Source of the DNA: Methanomassiliicoccus sp.
GTDB taxonomy: Archaea; Thermoplasmatota; Thermoplasmata; Methanomassiliicoccales; Methanomassiliicoccaceae
Reading direction: 5' to 3'
DNA length: 64,000 nucleotides
NCBI GenBank assembly: GCA_018262895.1
Contig: JADFDJ010000002.1
Location: 124,001 to 188,000, forward strand
The position numbers and the translations under genes are program-made. Each line of letters begins with the position of its first letter. Position 1 is the stretch's first letter. The notes beneath the pieces were generated by a model. That model had not been told where the DNA came from and searched no databases. It saw nothing but the letters and a program-made list of their open reading frames with translations. Positions 31,027 to 39,712 of the stretch are shown piece after piece.

Positions 31027-31689
31027 TCACAGGGTGTTGACGGACCGTATGTCCTTGAGCATCTGTGCCTTTACCTTCAGGAGCTGAGTGACCACGAACG
31101 AGCCCACCGCGGCCAGGTCCTCGGTGCTCATATGCTGCGGGGCGGTATCGTCGAAGAGCAGGTTGGCGCTGCCCCTCACCTTGTCCTCCCCGCTCCACAG
31201 GATGACCGTGACTGGCAGCTTGGGGAACACGGGGATGGAGACCGATGCGATCCCGAACTCCCTCTTCTTGGCCCCCATCAGCTTCACCGCGCCCAGGATC
31301 AGCTTGGGGTTCTCTCGGAACATGCTCCCGATGACCTCCGTCACCCGGCTCCGGAACGATAGATAGTAGCGGTTCCCATCCGGCAGCTGGCGGTAAGAGA
31401 CGGTTTTACCCGAGGGCTGGACACTGCCGGCATTGGTGAGGTAGTGGAGCACCAGGATGGCCCCGAGCTGCTTGACCTCCTTGCCCCCCATGGTTATGGA
31501 GCGGCAGACCGGATCGATGACGCTCTCCCTGCCAAAGATGGGCAGGTACAGCCGTCGGTCGCGGAGGGTCGCACCAGACAGTTCAGCAACTGTCCTCAGG
31601 TCCTTGCCTTTGAGCATATCCCACGCCTCTCCCAAAGTTCCCTCGTAGGCATCCTCCTTGATACCCGGACACCACTCCTCATTGTTCAT
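31027..31689 (-). CDS. DUF3786-like protein
   Basis: YLPIFGRESVIDPVCRSI..VLHYLTNAG..SVSIPVFPKLPVTVILWSGEDKVRGSANLLFDDTAPQHMSTEDLAAVG. Confidence 0.75.
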   Translation of the reverse strand: MNNEEWCPGIKEDAYEGTLGEAWDMLKGKDLRTVAELSGATLRDRRLYLPIFGRESVIDPVCRSITMGGKEVKQLGAILVLHYLTNAGSVQPSGKTVSYRQLPDGNRYYLSFRSRVTEVIGSMFRENPKLILGAVKLMGAKKREFGIASVSIPVFPKLPVTVILWSGEDKVRGSANLLFDDTAPQHMSTEDLAAVGSFVVTQLLKVKAQMLKDIRSVNTL

Positions 31690-32504
31690 GGCGCACCCTC
31701 CATCTGGACATACCTTTCCAGGGTCATGAACTCTACCCCCTGGTCCATGATCCCCTGGAGAATGTCACGCACCTTGCCGACCTCGAGCTCCGCCCGCTCG
31801 GACGCCCGTAGTCCGCTGAGAGATTCCATCACATGCCAGCTGTGGTCCGCAAGAACGAACAGCCCGTCCTGATGCTGTTTGATGAGACAGAGGTAGTCGT
31901 CCACCTTCCTCCTGCCCTCGTGGAGGGGCCACAGATAGGATTGCATGCGCCGCCCTGTGGCATCCCTCCCCTGGGCCAGGGGGACCTCTATAAGTCCTGA
32001 AGGCAGCCGGTAAGGACGGAGACCAGAGGACATCTCCGCGAACAGGGTGGAGTCGTATATGAGCCCCCGTCGCTGCAGTACCCCCTCCACCAGCTCATTG
32101 ATATGCTGGTAAGGGGCCCGGAATCCCCGGGGACGGACCCCGGTCACATCCTCGACCGCCGCCAGAGAGCGGCCGACGATGGCGTCCAGCCATTCCTCCG
32201 AGGGGATGATGCCCGTGCTCTCCCCGGTGAGGTCCTCGTGCGCGTAGCCGTGAGCCGCGACCTCGTGTCCGCTCAGAAGGTTCCGCAGGTCGAGGTCCGC
32301 GGACAGGACCTCCGCGGCCTCCCCCTCCATGAAGAACGTGCCCTTGATCCCGAGCCCGTCGAGCATGTCCAAGATGATCTCCAGCCCCTCCATCGTGGAG
32401 GAGTAACGGGGCACAGGGCTGCCCCTGCACGCCGCCTCCACCGCACCCTCTCGAGGCTCGTTCACATCCCGGTCCACGTCCAACGTGAAGGCCGCACAGC
32501 GCAT
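31686..32504 (-). CDS. Polysaccharide deacetylase family protein
   Basis: AFTLDVDRDV; GIKGTFFMEGEAAEV; GHEVAAHGYAHEDL; GFRAPYQHINELV. Confidence 0.85.
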   Translation of the reverse strand: MRCAAFTLDVDRDVNEPREGAVEAACRGSPVPRYSSTMEGLEIILDMLDGLGIKGTFFMEGEAAEVLSADLDLRNLLSGHEVAAHGYAHEDLTGESTGIIPSEEWLDAIVGRSLAAVEDVTGVRPRGFRAPYQHINELVEGVLQRRGLIYDSTLFAEMSSGLRPYRLPSGLIEVPLAQGRDATGRRMQSYLWPLHEGRRKVDDYLCLIKQHQDGLFVLADHSWHVMESLSGLRASERAELEVGKVRDILQGIMDQGVEFMTLERYVQMEGAP

Positions 32505-32597
32505 GCTCAGTCATCAATCCTGATGTATAAACGCCTTAGGCCGTTGGGCCGCCAACACTTAAATATGGTAAAACATTAGGAAAGCCGGTCCCTGAAG

Positions 32598-33614
32598 GTG
32601 GTTCCGATGAGGCAGGTGGTTATCTTGGGAGGGGGGGCAGCCGGACTTGCGGCTTCTGTGGAGCTGTCCCGCAGGGGCTTGGTCTCGACCATCGTGGAGC
32701 GTTCCCCGACCCTTGGAGGGAGGTCCCTCGACCTCGCCTGCAAGGGCTCCCCGGCCTGCGTGCGCTGCGATGCTTGCTACCCCCACGACCTTCGTCGAGA
32801 GGCCTCAGGGAGCGAGAGGGTCCACGTCATGCTGAGGGCGGAGGTCGAGGAGGTCCGCTGGACCCCTGAGGGGGCCGAGGTCAAGGTATCTACGCCTGAT
32901 GGAATGACGATTCTGGAGGCGGGAGCTGTGATACTGGCCACTGGCTCTACGCCCTTCGATCCAAGCGCGGACCCCCGGCTTCACAGCCAGGATTGCCCCG
33001 ATGTCCTCTCATCGCTGGACGTGGAGCGAAGGCTGGCCGCGGCGAACCGCCTGACCGTACCTTCGACCGGCAGGCCCCCTCAGGAGATGGCCATAGTCCA
33101 GTGCGTCGGCTCTCGCGACGTGAAACGGGGAGCACCATACTGCTCCAAGGCATGCTGCAAGTACGCCTATAAGCTGGGACTGCGTCTCCGGCATCTACAC
33201 CCCGATCTCAGGCTGACCTTCTTCTTCATGGACTGGCGCCCTCTGGAGGATGCCAGGAAGGCTCTCGAGGCCTGGGCCGCCGCGGACAGCCAGGTCCGGC
33301 TGGTGCGTTCACGGCCGGCGGAAGTCATCCCGGGGGAGAGGCCCACGCTCCGCTACGCCACCCCAAGGGAGAGCGTGGAGGAGGAGAGCTTTGACATCGT
33401 GATGCTGTCAGTGGGCATGGTCCCTTGCTCCGCCAATCCCCGCCTCGCAGAGCTCTTCGGGATCGATGTGGACGCCCTCGGCCACCTGCGATCGGACCGA
33501 GAGAGGGTCCTTGTCGCTGGCACCAGCGGCGGGCCCAAGGACATACGGGAGAGCGTGGAGGAGGGGACGGCCGCGGCGGGGTTGGCCGCTAGAATTCTGG
33601 AGGCGAAGGATTGA
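32598..33614 (+). CDS. HdrA-like FAD/Fe-S protein (N-terminal half of a split HdrA)
   Basis: VVILGGGAAGLAASVELSRRGL; CKGSPACVRCDACYPHDLRR; VQCVGSRD..YCSKACCKYAYKL; GTSGGPKDIRESVEEG. Confidence 0.85.
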   Translation: MVPMRQVVILGGGAAGLAASVELSRRGLVSTIVERSPTLGGRSLDLACKGSPACVRCDACYPHDLRREASGSERVHVMLRAEVEEVRWTPEGAEVKVSTPDGMTILEAGAVILATGSTPFDPSADPRLHSQDCPDVLSSLDVERRLAAANRLTVPSTGRPPQEMAIVQCVGSRDVKRGAPYCSKACCKYAYKLGLRLRHLHPDLRLTFFFMDWRPLEDARKALEAWAAADSQVRLVRSRPAEVIPGERPTLRYATPRESVEEESFDIVMLSVGMVPCSANPRLAELFGIDVDALGHLRSDRERVLVAGTSGGPKDIRESVEEGTAAAGLAARILEAKD

Positions 33615-34696
33615 GCGGTCCCACGATACTGGTGGTCGGACCCGGTAAGGCCGCCGTGGATGCGGCCATTGAGATACGGGACCAAGGGGCCGAGGCAGTG
33701 CTGGTCATACCGCGTTTCCCTTACCCCGGTCTGCCCGAGGTATTGCCCGGAATCGATGTGCTCTCAGAACACGAGCTGTTACGGCTGGACGGAGGACCGG
33801 GGGATTTCCGCGCCCATGTCATCAGCTCGGGGAACGTCACGGAGGTACACTGCGCCGCGGTGGTCATGGCCCCCGAGCCTCTCCCGCCTATGCCCTCTGG
33901 GACGGCCGGGGTCATGACGCTGCATCAGGCCTGCTGTGAAGGGATCCCGCACTCGGTCCAACAACTCGTCATCTTCCTGGGTCCGGAGGCTGACCGCCCC
34001 TCGTTCGTGAGGGCCGTCGATCTGGCCATCAAGGCCTGCGCCCTGCCTGCTCATCCAAGGGTCTGGTTGTTCTCCGAAGAGATGCAGGCGTACGGGGCGG
34101 ATGAGCTACTGTACGCGGACGCCCAGGCCGCGGGCGTTACCTTCGTCCGCACCAACGGGCCTGTAACTCTGAACACCGATCCTCTCAGAATTGGCGCCGT
34201 GGACATCCCCTCGGAGGTACCCATCAACATCCTCCCGGACCTCCTGGTCACGGACGGCGTTACCGATAGCGAAGCTCTTTCAAGGTCTGGGCCGGCACAG
34301 CTGTTGGAAGGGACCGTAGGCCATGTGAGCATGGGGCCGGTAGCCACCATGAGGGAGGGGGTGTTCCTATGCTCCTCCTATGATGGCGGGGCGCTGGAGG
34401 GGGAATCCAGGACAGGGGCAAGGGCCGCGGCCGCCCGGGCGGTCACCCTGGCACTGAACCCCCTGACTAGGTCGGCGGCGGTGGTCGACCGTGACAAATG
34501 CTCGGCATGCCTCACCTGCGTACGCAGCTGCCCCTTTCTTGCCGCTCGACCCGGAGATGAGGGAAAGGCGGTCATCGACAGCACCCTGTGCCAGGCCTGC
34601 GGGGTGTGCGTGGGAGGATGCCCCAGCAGGGCCCTCTCCCTACCGGAGGACGGGACCATGGGGCCGAAGGCCGGTCTAAAGGAGGGATTGGAGTGA
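33611..34696 (+). CDS. HdrA-like C-terminal protein with 2x[4Fe-4S] ferredoxin domain
   Basis: Rossmann-like N-terminus TILVVGPGKAAVDAAIEI; CSACLTCVRSCPF and CQACGVCVGGCPS; 4-nt overlap with the upstream ORF. Confidence 0.8.
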   Translation: MSGPTILVVGPGKAAVDAAIEIRDQGAEAVLVIPRFPYPGLPEVLPGIDVLSEHELLRLDGGPGDFRAHVISSGNVTEVHCAAVVMAPEPLPPMPSGTAGVMTLHQACCEGIPHSVQQLVIFLGPEADRPSFVRAVDLAIKACALPAHPRVWLFSEEMQAYGADELLYADAQAAGVTFVRTNGPVTLNTDPLRIGAVDIPSEVPINILPDLLVTDGVTDSEALSRSGPAQLLEGTVGHVSMGPVATMREGVFLCSSYDGGALEGESRTGARAAAARAVTLALNPLTRSAAVVDRDKCSACLTCVRSCPFLAARPGDEGKAVIDSTLCQACGVCVGGCPSRALSLPEDGTMGPKAGLKEGLE

Positions 34697-35097
34697 GCAC
34701 GTCGGAGATAACCTGCTTATGCTGTCGGAGCGCTAGAACGGCCTTGCAGCCGAACGGTGATGAGGAGCTGCCCGAGGGCGTGAGCGTGGTGGAGATGCCC
34801 TGCTCTGGCAGGATCGATGAGGTCATGATGCTCCGGGCTCTCCGCACCGGCTCCCACGTGGTGATGGTCATCGCCTGCCTGGACGGCAACTGCAAGAACA
34901 GGACGGGCAACTACCACGCCCGGCGCAGGGTGGACGAGGCCCGCTCATTGCTCTCACAGCTGGGGCTGGACCCCAGGAGGGTGGCCATGTTCAGCCTGGC
35001 CTCGAACCAGAGCTCCTGCTGGCTGGAGGCGGTGAAGGATATGAGAGAGCTGGCTGATGCTCTGGGACCGATCAAGTTAATGGAGGGTGACCGATGA
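34693..35097 (+). CDS. MvhD-like hydrogenase/heterodisulfide reductase iron-sulfur subunit
   Basis: GTG start overlapping the upstream stop; ITCLCCRSA..VVEMPCSGRIDEVMMLRALRTGSHVVMVIACLDGNCKNRTGNYHARRRVDEA. Confidence 0.88.
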   Translation: MSTSEITCLCCRSARTALQPNGDEELPEGVSVVEMPCSGRIDEVMMLRALRTGSHVVMVIACLDGNCKNRTGNYHARRRVDEARSLLSQLGLDPRRVAMFSLASNQSSCWLEAVKDMRELADALGPIKLMEGDR

Positions 35098-35798
35098 TAA
35101 TCGCCGAGAGGAAGGACCTGGGTCTAATATCGAAGATGCTGGAAGGACGAAGCAAGGTCCTGGTAGCTGGCTGCCGCTCCTGCGTGGCCATATGCCATGC
35201 TGGTGGTGAGAAGGAGGTCGCCGCCACCGCGGAGGCGCTTCGCCTCAGGGCAGCGGCCGAGGGGCGCCACATAGATGTCACCGAAATGACGCTGGAGCGA
35301 CAGTGCGAGAAGGAGTGGGTTCAGGAGATGGGGCCTCACCTGCAGGACCGGGAGATCGTCCTCTCCCTCGCCTGCGGCGTGGGGGCTCAGGTGGTACAGG
35401 AGATGTACCCCGCCACCCTGGTCGTGCCGGGGCTCAACACCTCCAACATGGGAGCACCTGAGGAGCAAGGTATCTATCTCGAGAAGTGCGCTGGATGCGG
35501 CGACTGCGTCCTTCACCTAACCGGGGGTATTTGCCCCTTGGCCCGCTGCTCCAAGTCCATGCTGAACGGTCCCTGCGGAGGTTCCCAGAACGGCAAGTGC
35601 GAGGTGAACCCGGACACCGCCTGCGCCTGGGACCTCATCTTCCACAGCCTCCAGCGGCTGGGCCGCTTGGACCTGCTGGAGGAGAACATACCACCCAAGA
35701 ACTGGCTCCCATCCCGCTCCGGCGGTCCGCGGCGAATAGTCCGCCCCCCGGTCGTTCAGGGCGAGGAGGAGAAGAGGTCGAGGGAGGGTTCGCCATGA
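35094..35798 (+). CDS. metV: MetV-like methylene-THF reductase partner subunit
   Basis: CAGCGDCVLHLTGGICPLARCSKSMLNGPCGGSQNGKCEVNPDTACAWDLIFHSLQRLGR. Confidence 0.88.
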   Translation: MIIAERKDLGLISKMLEGRSKVLVAGCRSCVAICHAGGEKEVAATAEALRLRAAAEGRHIDVTEMTLERQCEKEWVQEMGPHLQDREIVLSLACGVGAQVVQEMYPATLVVPGLNTSNMGAPEEQGIYLEKCAGCGDCVLHLTGGICPLARCSKSMLNGPCGGSQNGKCEVNPDTACAWDLIFHSLQRLGRLDLLEENIPPKNWLPSRSGGPRRIVRPPVVQGEEEKRSREGSP

Positions 35799-36715
35799 GA
35801 TCCGGCAGCAATCTGGAGAGGGTGCTGGAGAGCGGCACCTTCGCCGTAACGGCCGAGATAGCCCCTCCGAAGTCGACCAGCACCGAGGGCCTGAGGAAGA
35901 AGGTCCAGGCGCTTAAGGGGTGCGCGGAGGCGTTCAACCTCACCGATAACCAGACGGCCATCGTGCGGCTGTCGTCCATGGCCTCCTCTGTTGCATGCCT
36001 GCAGGAGGGCGCCGAACCGGTGATGCAGATGACCTGCCGCGACCGCAACCGCATCGCTATGCAGTCCGACCTTCTGGGGGCGGCGTCTTTGGGAATAAGA
36101 AACGTCCTCTGCCTCTCCGGAGATCACCAGACCTTCGGGAACCAGAAGGAGGCCAGGAACGTCTACGATATCGACCCTGTTCAGCAGCTCATGGTCTTCC
36201 GCCAGATGAGGGACCAGGGCCAAGTATGGGGCGGCGACACCATCGAGGAGCGCCCCAAGGTCTACCTGGGGGCAGCGGCCAACCCATTCGCCGACCCCTT
36301 CGAGTACCGCGTGGCCCGCCTGGCCAAGAAGGTCAAGGCCGGAGCGGACTTCGTTCAGACGCAGGCCATCTTCGACCTGGACCGGTTCGAGCGCTTCATG
36401 ACCGAGGTGCGGGCCAGGAGGCTGGACGAGCAGGTGCACATATTGGCTGGTGTGGTGCCTCTGAAGTCCGCCAATGCAGCGCGTTACATGAAGACCAAAG
36501 TCTCCGGCATGAGCGTCCCCGATGAGGTGGTGGTGAGGATGAAGTCCGCGTCCGACCCTAAGAAGGAAGGGATCAGGATATGCGTGGAGACCATCGATCA
36601 TCTTAAGAACATTCCCGGAGTCCACGGTGTCCACATAATGGCCATCGGCTGGGAGGAGATGGTGCCCACCATAGCCGAGCAGAGCGGACTACTTCCCCGG
36701 CCTTGCATCCCGTGA
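35795..36715 (+). CDS. metF: Methylene-tetrahydrofolate reductase
   Basis: In-frame ATG at 35795 (ATGA overlap with metV); VTAEIAPPKSTSTEGL; GIRNVLCLSGDHQTFGNQKEA; GADFVQTQAIFDLDRFERF. Confidence 0.92.
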   Translation: MRSGSNLERVLESGTFAVTAEIAPPKSTSTEGLRKKVQALKGCAEAFNLTDNQTAIVRLSSMASSVACLQEGAEPVMQMTCRDRNRIAMQSDLLGAASLGIRNVLCLSGDHQTFGNQKEARNVYDIDPVQQLMVFRQMRDQGQVWGGDTIEERPKVYLGAAANPFADPFEYRVARLAKKVKAGADFVQTQAIFDLDRFERFMTEVRARRLDEQVHILAGVVPLKSANAARYMKTKVSGMSVPDEVVVRMKSASDPKKEGIRICVETIDHLKNIPGVHGVHIMAIGWEEMVPTIAEQSGLLPRPCIP

Positions 36716-36800
36716 TCTCGTGCCGATATGAACATGCGCAGACGACATCCGGGGATATCAGGTCCACCAAAACCTAAAATGAAATATTGATAAATACGCA

Positions 36801-36820
36801 GAGAGCCCTTGCAGACTCTC
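36801..36820 (-). other. 3' hairpin of microprotein cassette 1 (8-bp stem, GCAA tetraloop)
   Basis: Minus-strand GAGAGUCU-GCAA-GGGCUCUC, 34 nt after the stop codon; same structure in cassette 2. Confidence 0.65.
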
Positions 36821-36854
36821 GGTCGGGTTTGATACGAAGACCATCGATGCACGC

Positions 36855-36941
36855 TTACCGGCGCCTGCCGCTGCTGAACTTCATGTAGGTCCAGGTGGCT
36901 GCAAGGAATATAATTGAACCGGTGAAATATACCCATTCCAT
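36855..36941 (-). CDS. 28-aa single-TM microprotein, copy 1
   Basis: MEWVYFTGSIIFLAATWTYMKFSSGRRR, preceded by GGGAGGTGAcaacgg; paralog at 37379..37465. Confidence 0.8.
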   Translation of the reverse strand: MEWVYFTGSIIFLAATWTYMKFSSGRRR

Positions 36942-37325
36942 CCGTTGTCACCTCCCTTTTCTATATTCCCCCCCCCAAGGGCTAGTATTCCAATTGGTAA
37001 AAGGGTGTATTTATCATTATCTTATTACATAATAATAAAATAATTATACAATTGATTTATCAAATGTAAAAAATTTTTAGAATTTTTTTATACATGTTAG
37101 AGATGGCCGTGCTACATTTTATCATTGTAATTATTTATCGGAAAATTATTAACAGATGGCGAAAAATGAAAAAATGCTTCTGTTCTTATATAGGTCGAAC
37201 ATCGATTGATATAGCATCGAATAGAGTTCTAGTAACGGCTCCACAATACTGCATAAATGCTTTTGACGGACTTTTCATGATGTGATGAGATCAAGAACAA
37301 TCATAACGATGGAAATCGTTTTATT

Positions 37326-37345
37326 GAGAGCCCTTGCGAGCTCCC
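37326..37345 (-). other. 3' hairpin of microprotein cassette 2 (8-bp stem, GCAA tetraloop)
   Basis: Minus-strand GGGAGCUC-GCAA-GGGCUCUC, 33 nt after the stop codon. Confidence 0.65.
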
Positions 37346-37378
37346 TGTTGAGTTTGACAAGGCTGAATCGGCAACTGT

Positions 37379-37465
37379 TTACCGCCTTCCTGCCTTCATC
37401 CTTACATAGGTCCAGGTGGCTGCAAGGAAAATCACAGAGCCCGTGAAGTAGACCATCTCAAACAT
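37379..37465 (-). CDS. 28-aa single-TM microprotein, copy 2
   Basis: MFEMVYFTGSVIFLAATWTYVRMKAGRR, preceded by AAAGGAGGTGAaagcgg; mostly synonymous differences to copy 1 in VYFTGS. Confidence 0.8.
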   Translation of the reverse strand: MFEMVYFTGSVIFLAATWTYVRMKAGRR

Positions 37466-37720
37466 CCGCTTTCACCTCCTTTTATAATGTCCGGACCCCC
37501 CCCCTAGGGGCCTCACCTACTCTTTGGAGCAAGTAGTATATATTCTTATCTTTTTAGATTATTATCTAAATATATTCTAGCCAGATACAAATAATCCTGG
37601 ATGATAATGCTAAGTTATTATTTGTGGTTTTTAAACCAAGATAGCTAATCTTCATCCTTAAAATAATGTAAAAAGGTAAGGGGAAAGGGTTTCAAGCGGT
37701 CGGCCTTCTCGTGCCTCTGA

Positions 37721-39712
37721 TCAGGCGGGGATCTGGCCTTCAGCCACTACGAAGCACGCATACGCTCCGTAGAACAGCATCTGGTCGTTGGTGATGGCGA
37801 AGCCATCGTCACCGATACAGACAGAGACCTGGTTGCAGGCAGCGAGCAGACCCCTCATCTCAACTTCCACTTCCTGGCCGTTGAGGCAGATGGTCATGCA
37901 CTCGTCGTCGTGGGTCACGGTCTGGAATCCGATCTTGCCGCACTTCTCGTCACCGAGGATCTTGGTCGTGCCCTCGTTGTAGATGGTTGTCTTCAGCTCC
38001 TTGCTGACGCTGTCGCACTGGTTGGTGTAGGTCACGGTGGTGACGGCAGTGATGTCAGTCATGGTGCTTATAGTGGTCTCCTCACCGAACACGACCTGGA
38101 CGATCTGGTGGTAGTTGAGCTCGGTCGCGAACTCCATCTGGGGGCCGTTGCAGTCATCGCTCAGGGGAGCAATGGTGCTGGCTCCGTAGACCACCGAGGT
38201 CTCCATGGTCAGCATGGTGGGCAGGAAGGGCACTTTCAGGGGCAGATAGAAGTAGACTCCATCCACCTCAGCGTCGTCATCGTAGTTGCAGATGCTGGCG
38301 TAGGCGACGTTCTGCAGCGGGGTCTCATCGAAGTCGATGAAGGCCACGTTCTCCAGGGTGAAGGTCACCTCATATGCGTAGGTGTAACTCTCACCAGGGC
38401 ACAGAATGGGCTTGGCGCAGGTGTCAACGTTGATGGTAGCGACATCGATCCAGCACTCACCGTTCCACATCTGTATGGTATCGGTGAGAACAAGTCCCTG
38501 AGTGGCGTAGGCACCGGTGTTGATGACGGTGATGCCACCAACGACGGTGAAGGTACCAACATCGCTGAGCACGATCTGGTCGATGATCACGGGATCAGCG
38601 GAGTTGGCGAACTCAACGTCCTCCTGGCTGAGCTGGCTTGCCAGAGCAGCGTCGGGGAAGTCAAGGCCCAGCTGGATGTACTCGGTCCAGGACACATCGG
38701 CGGTCTTGCAGATGCCCAGGGTGGTCTCCAGGTAGCCACCGTAGATAACGATGGGCTCGCTGTCAGAGATCTCCCCGCAGGAGTCCTCAAGGTTCAGGAT
38801 GGCCGTGTTGCAGATGGTGTAGATCTTGTCGCGGCAGGCGTCGACATTGGTCACCTTCAGGTTGACAGAGACCTCGAAGTGGGAGCACTTGTCACCGTTC
38901 ACGAACCAGGGTCCGATTCCGGTGAGGGCCTCGACACAGAAGCCGCTGGGGATGGCACCGATCTTGTCCACGATGCACGCGTTGTCATCGATTATGGTGA
39001 CCTTGGGCTCGCAGGGCAGGTTGAACCCGTCCATGGCCTCGACGCCGTACATCTCACCGGCGTGACCCTCGAAGTTGCAGATGGTCACGTCAGCGACATT
39101 GCGGTAGCAGGCGCCCTTTACAGCATCGAACTCGAAGCAGTAGCTGTAGCAGTAGGACTCACCGGCCGCCAGGATGGGGTGGCTGGAGGTGTCCACGGCA
39201 AAGCTAACGTAGTCCTCGTATCCAACGCAGTCATCCACCAGTATCTGGATGGTGTCCACGATGGTCAGGCTCTGGGTGTCCGCGCAGCCGGTGTTGGTGA
39301 CCGTTATGGTCCCCTTCACACCAATCTTCTCGGTCACAACAGGGCAGGACCTGTCGGCAGTGATCAGGTAGGAGATCACGGCGGACTCACCGGGCTCGAT
39401 CATGAGGTCGTACCCGTTGCAGTCATCGGCAAGTACCACGTAGTCGTTCTCGTACACGGTCTTGTCAATGGTCCAGGTATACAGAATGGTCTTCTCCCAG
39501 AAACCATCGGCGGTCTTCTTCGCAGAAATGGTGGTGGTTGCCGGGGCATCGTTCTGTTCCTCATTCTCAGCCGGGGTCTGGTCTACCAACTCTGGATTCT
39601 GGTCTACTGAGACCGGGGTCGACGGGTTCTGATCGCCGGATCCCTGGTCAGCGGCACCGGTCGTCGTGGTTCCCTGTATGGCTACCAAGGCGACGGCGCT
39701 TATCATTACCAC
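37721..39712 (-). CDS. Secreted/surface protein, acidic, Cys-rich, DUF11-like repeats
   Basis: Hydrophobic N-terminus; repeated VTNTGCADTQSLTIVDTIQ / VINTGAYATQGLVLTDTIQ and AGESYCYSY / PGESYTYAY modules. Confidence 0.75.
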   Translation of the reverse strand: MVMISAVALVAIQGTTTTGAADQGSGDQNPSTPVSVDQNPELVDQTPAENEEQNDAPATTTISAKKTADGFWEKTILYTWTIDKTVYENDYVVLADDCNGYDLMIEPGESAVISYLITADRSCPVVTEKIGVKGTITVTNTGCADTQSLTIVDTIQILVDDCVGYEDYVSFAVDTSSHPILAAGESYCYSYCFEFDAVKGACYRNVADVTICNFEGHAGEMYGVEAMDGFNLPCEPKVTIIDDNACIVDKIGAIPSGFCVEALTGIGPWFVNGDKCSHFEVSVNLKVTNVDACRDKIYTICNTAILNLEDSCGEISDSEPIVIYGGYLETTLGICKTADVSWTEYIQLGLDFPDAALASQLSQEDVEFANSADPVIIDQIVLSDVGTFTVVGGITVINTGAYATQGLVLTDTIQMWNGECWIDVATINVDTCAKPILCPGESYTYAYEVTFTLENVAFIDFDETPLQNVAYASICNYDDDAEVDGVYFYLPLKVPFLPTMLTMETSVVYGASTIAPLSDDCNGPQMEFATELNYHQIVQVVFGEETTISTMTDITAVTTVTYTNQCDSVSKELKTTIYNEGTTKILGDEKCGKIGFQTVTHDDECMTICLNGQEVEVEMRGLLAACNQVSVCIGDDGFAITNDQMLFYGAYACFVVAEGQIPA

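Noticed and set aside
37094-37285. 63-aa plus-strand ORF in the AT-rich island between the microprotein cassettes
   Set aside because: No Shine-Dalgarno, low-complexity AT-driven composition, no paralog in the window.
37910-39610. 566-aa plus-strand ORF antisense to the surface protein
   Set aside because: Low-complexity G/V/D/H-rich mirror of the coding strand with no domain; product of GC-biased codon usage. The minus-strand protein has signal peptide and repeats.
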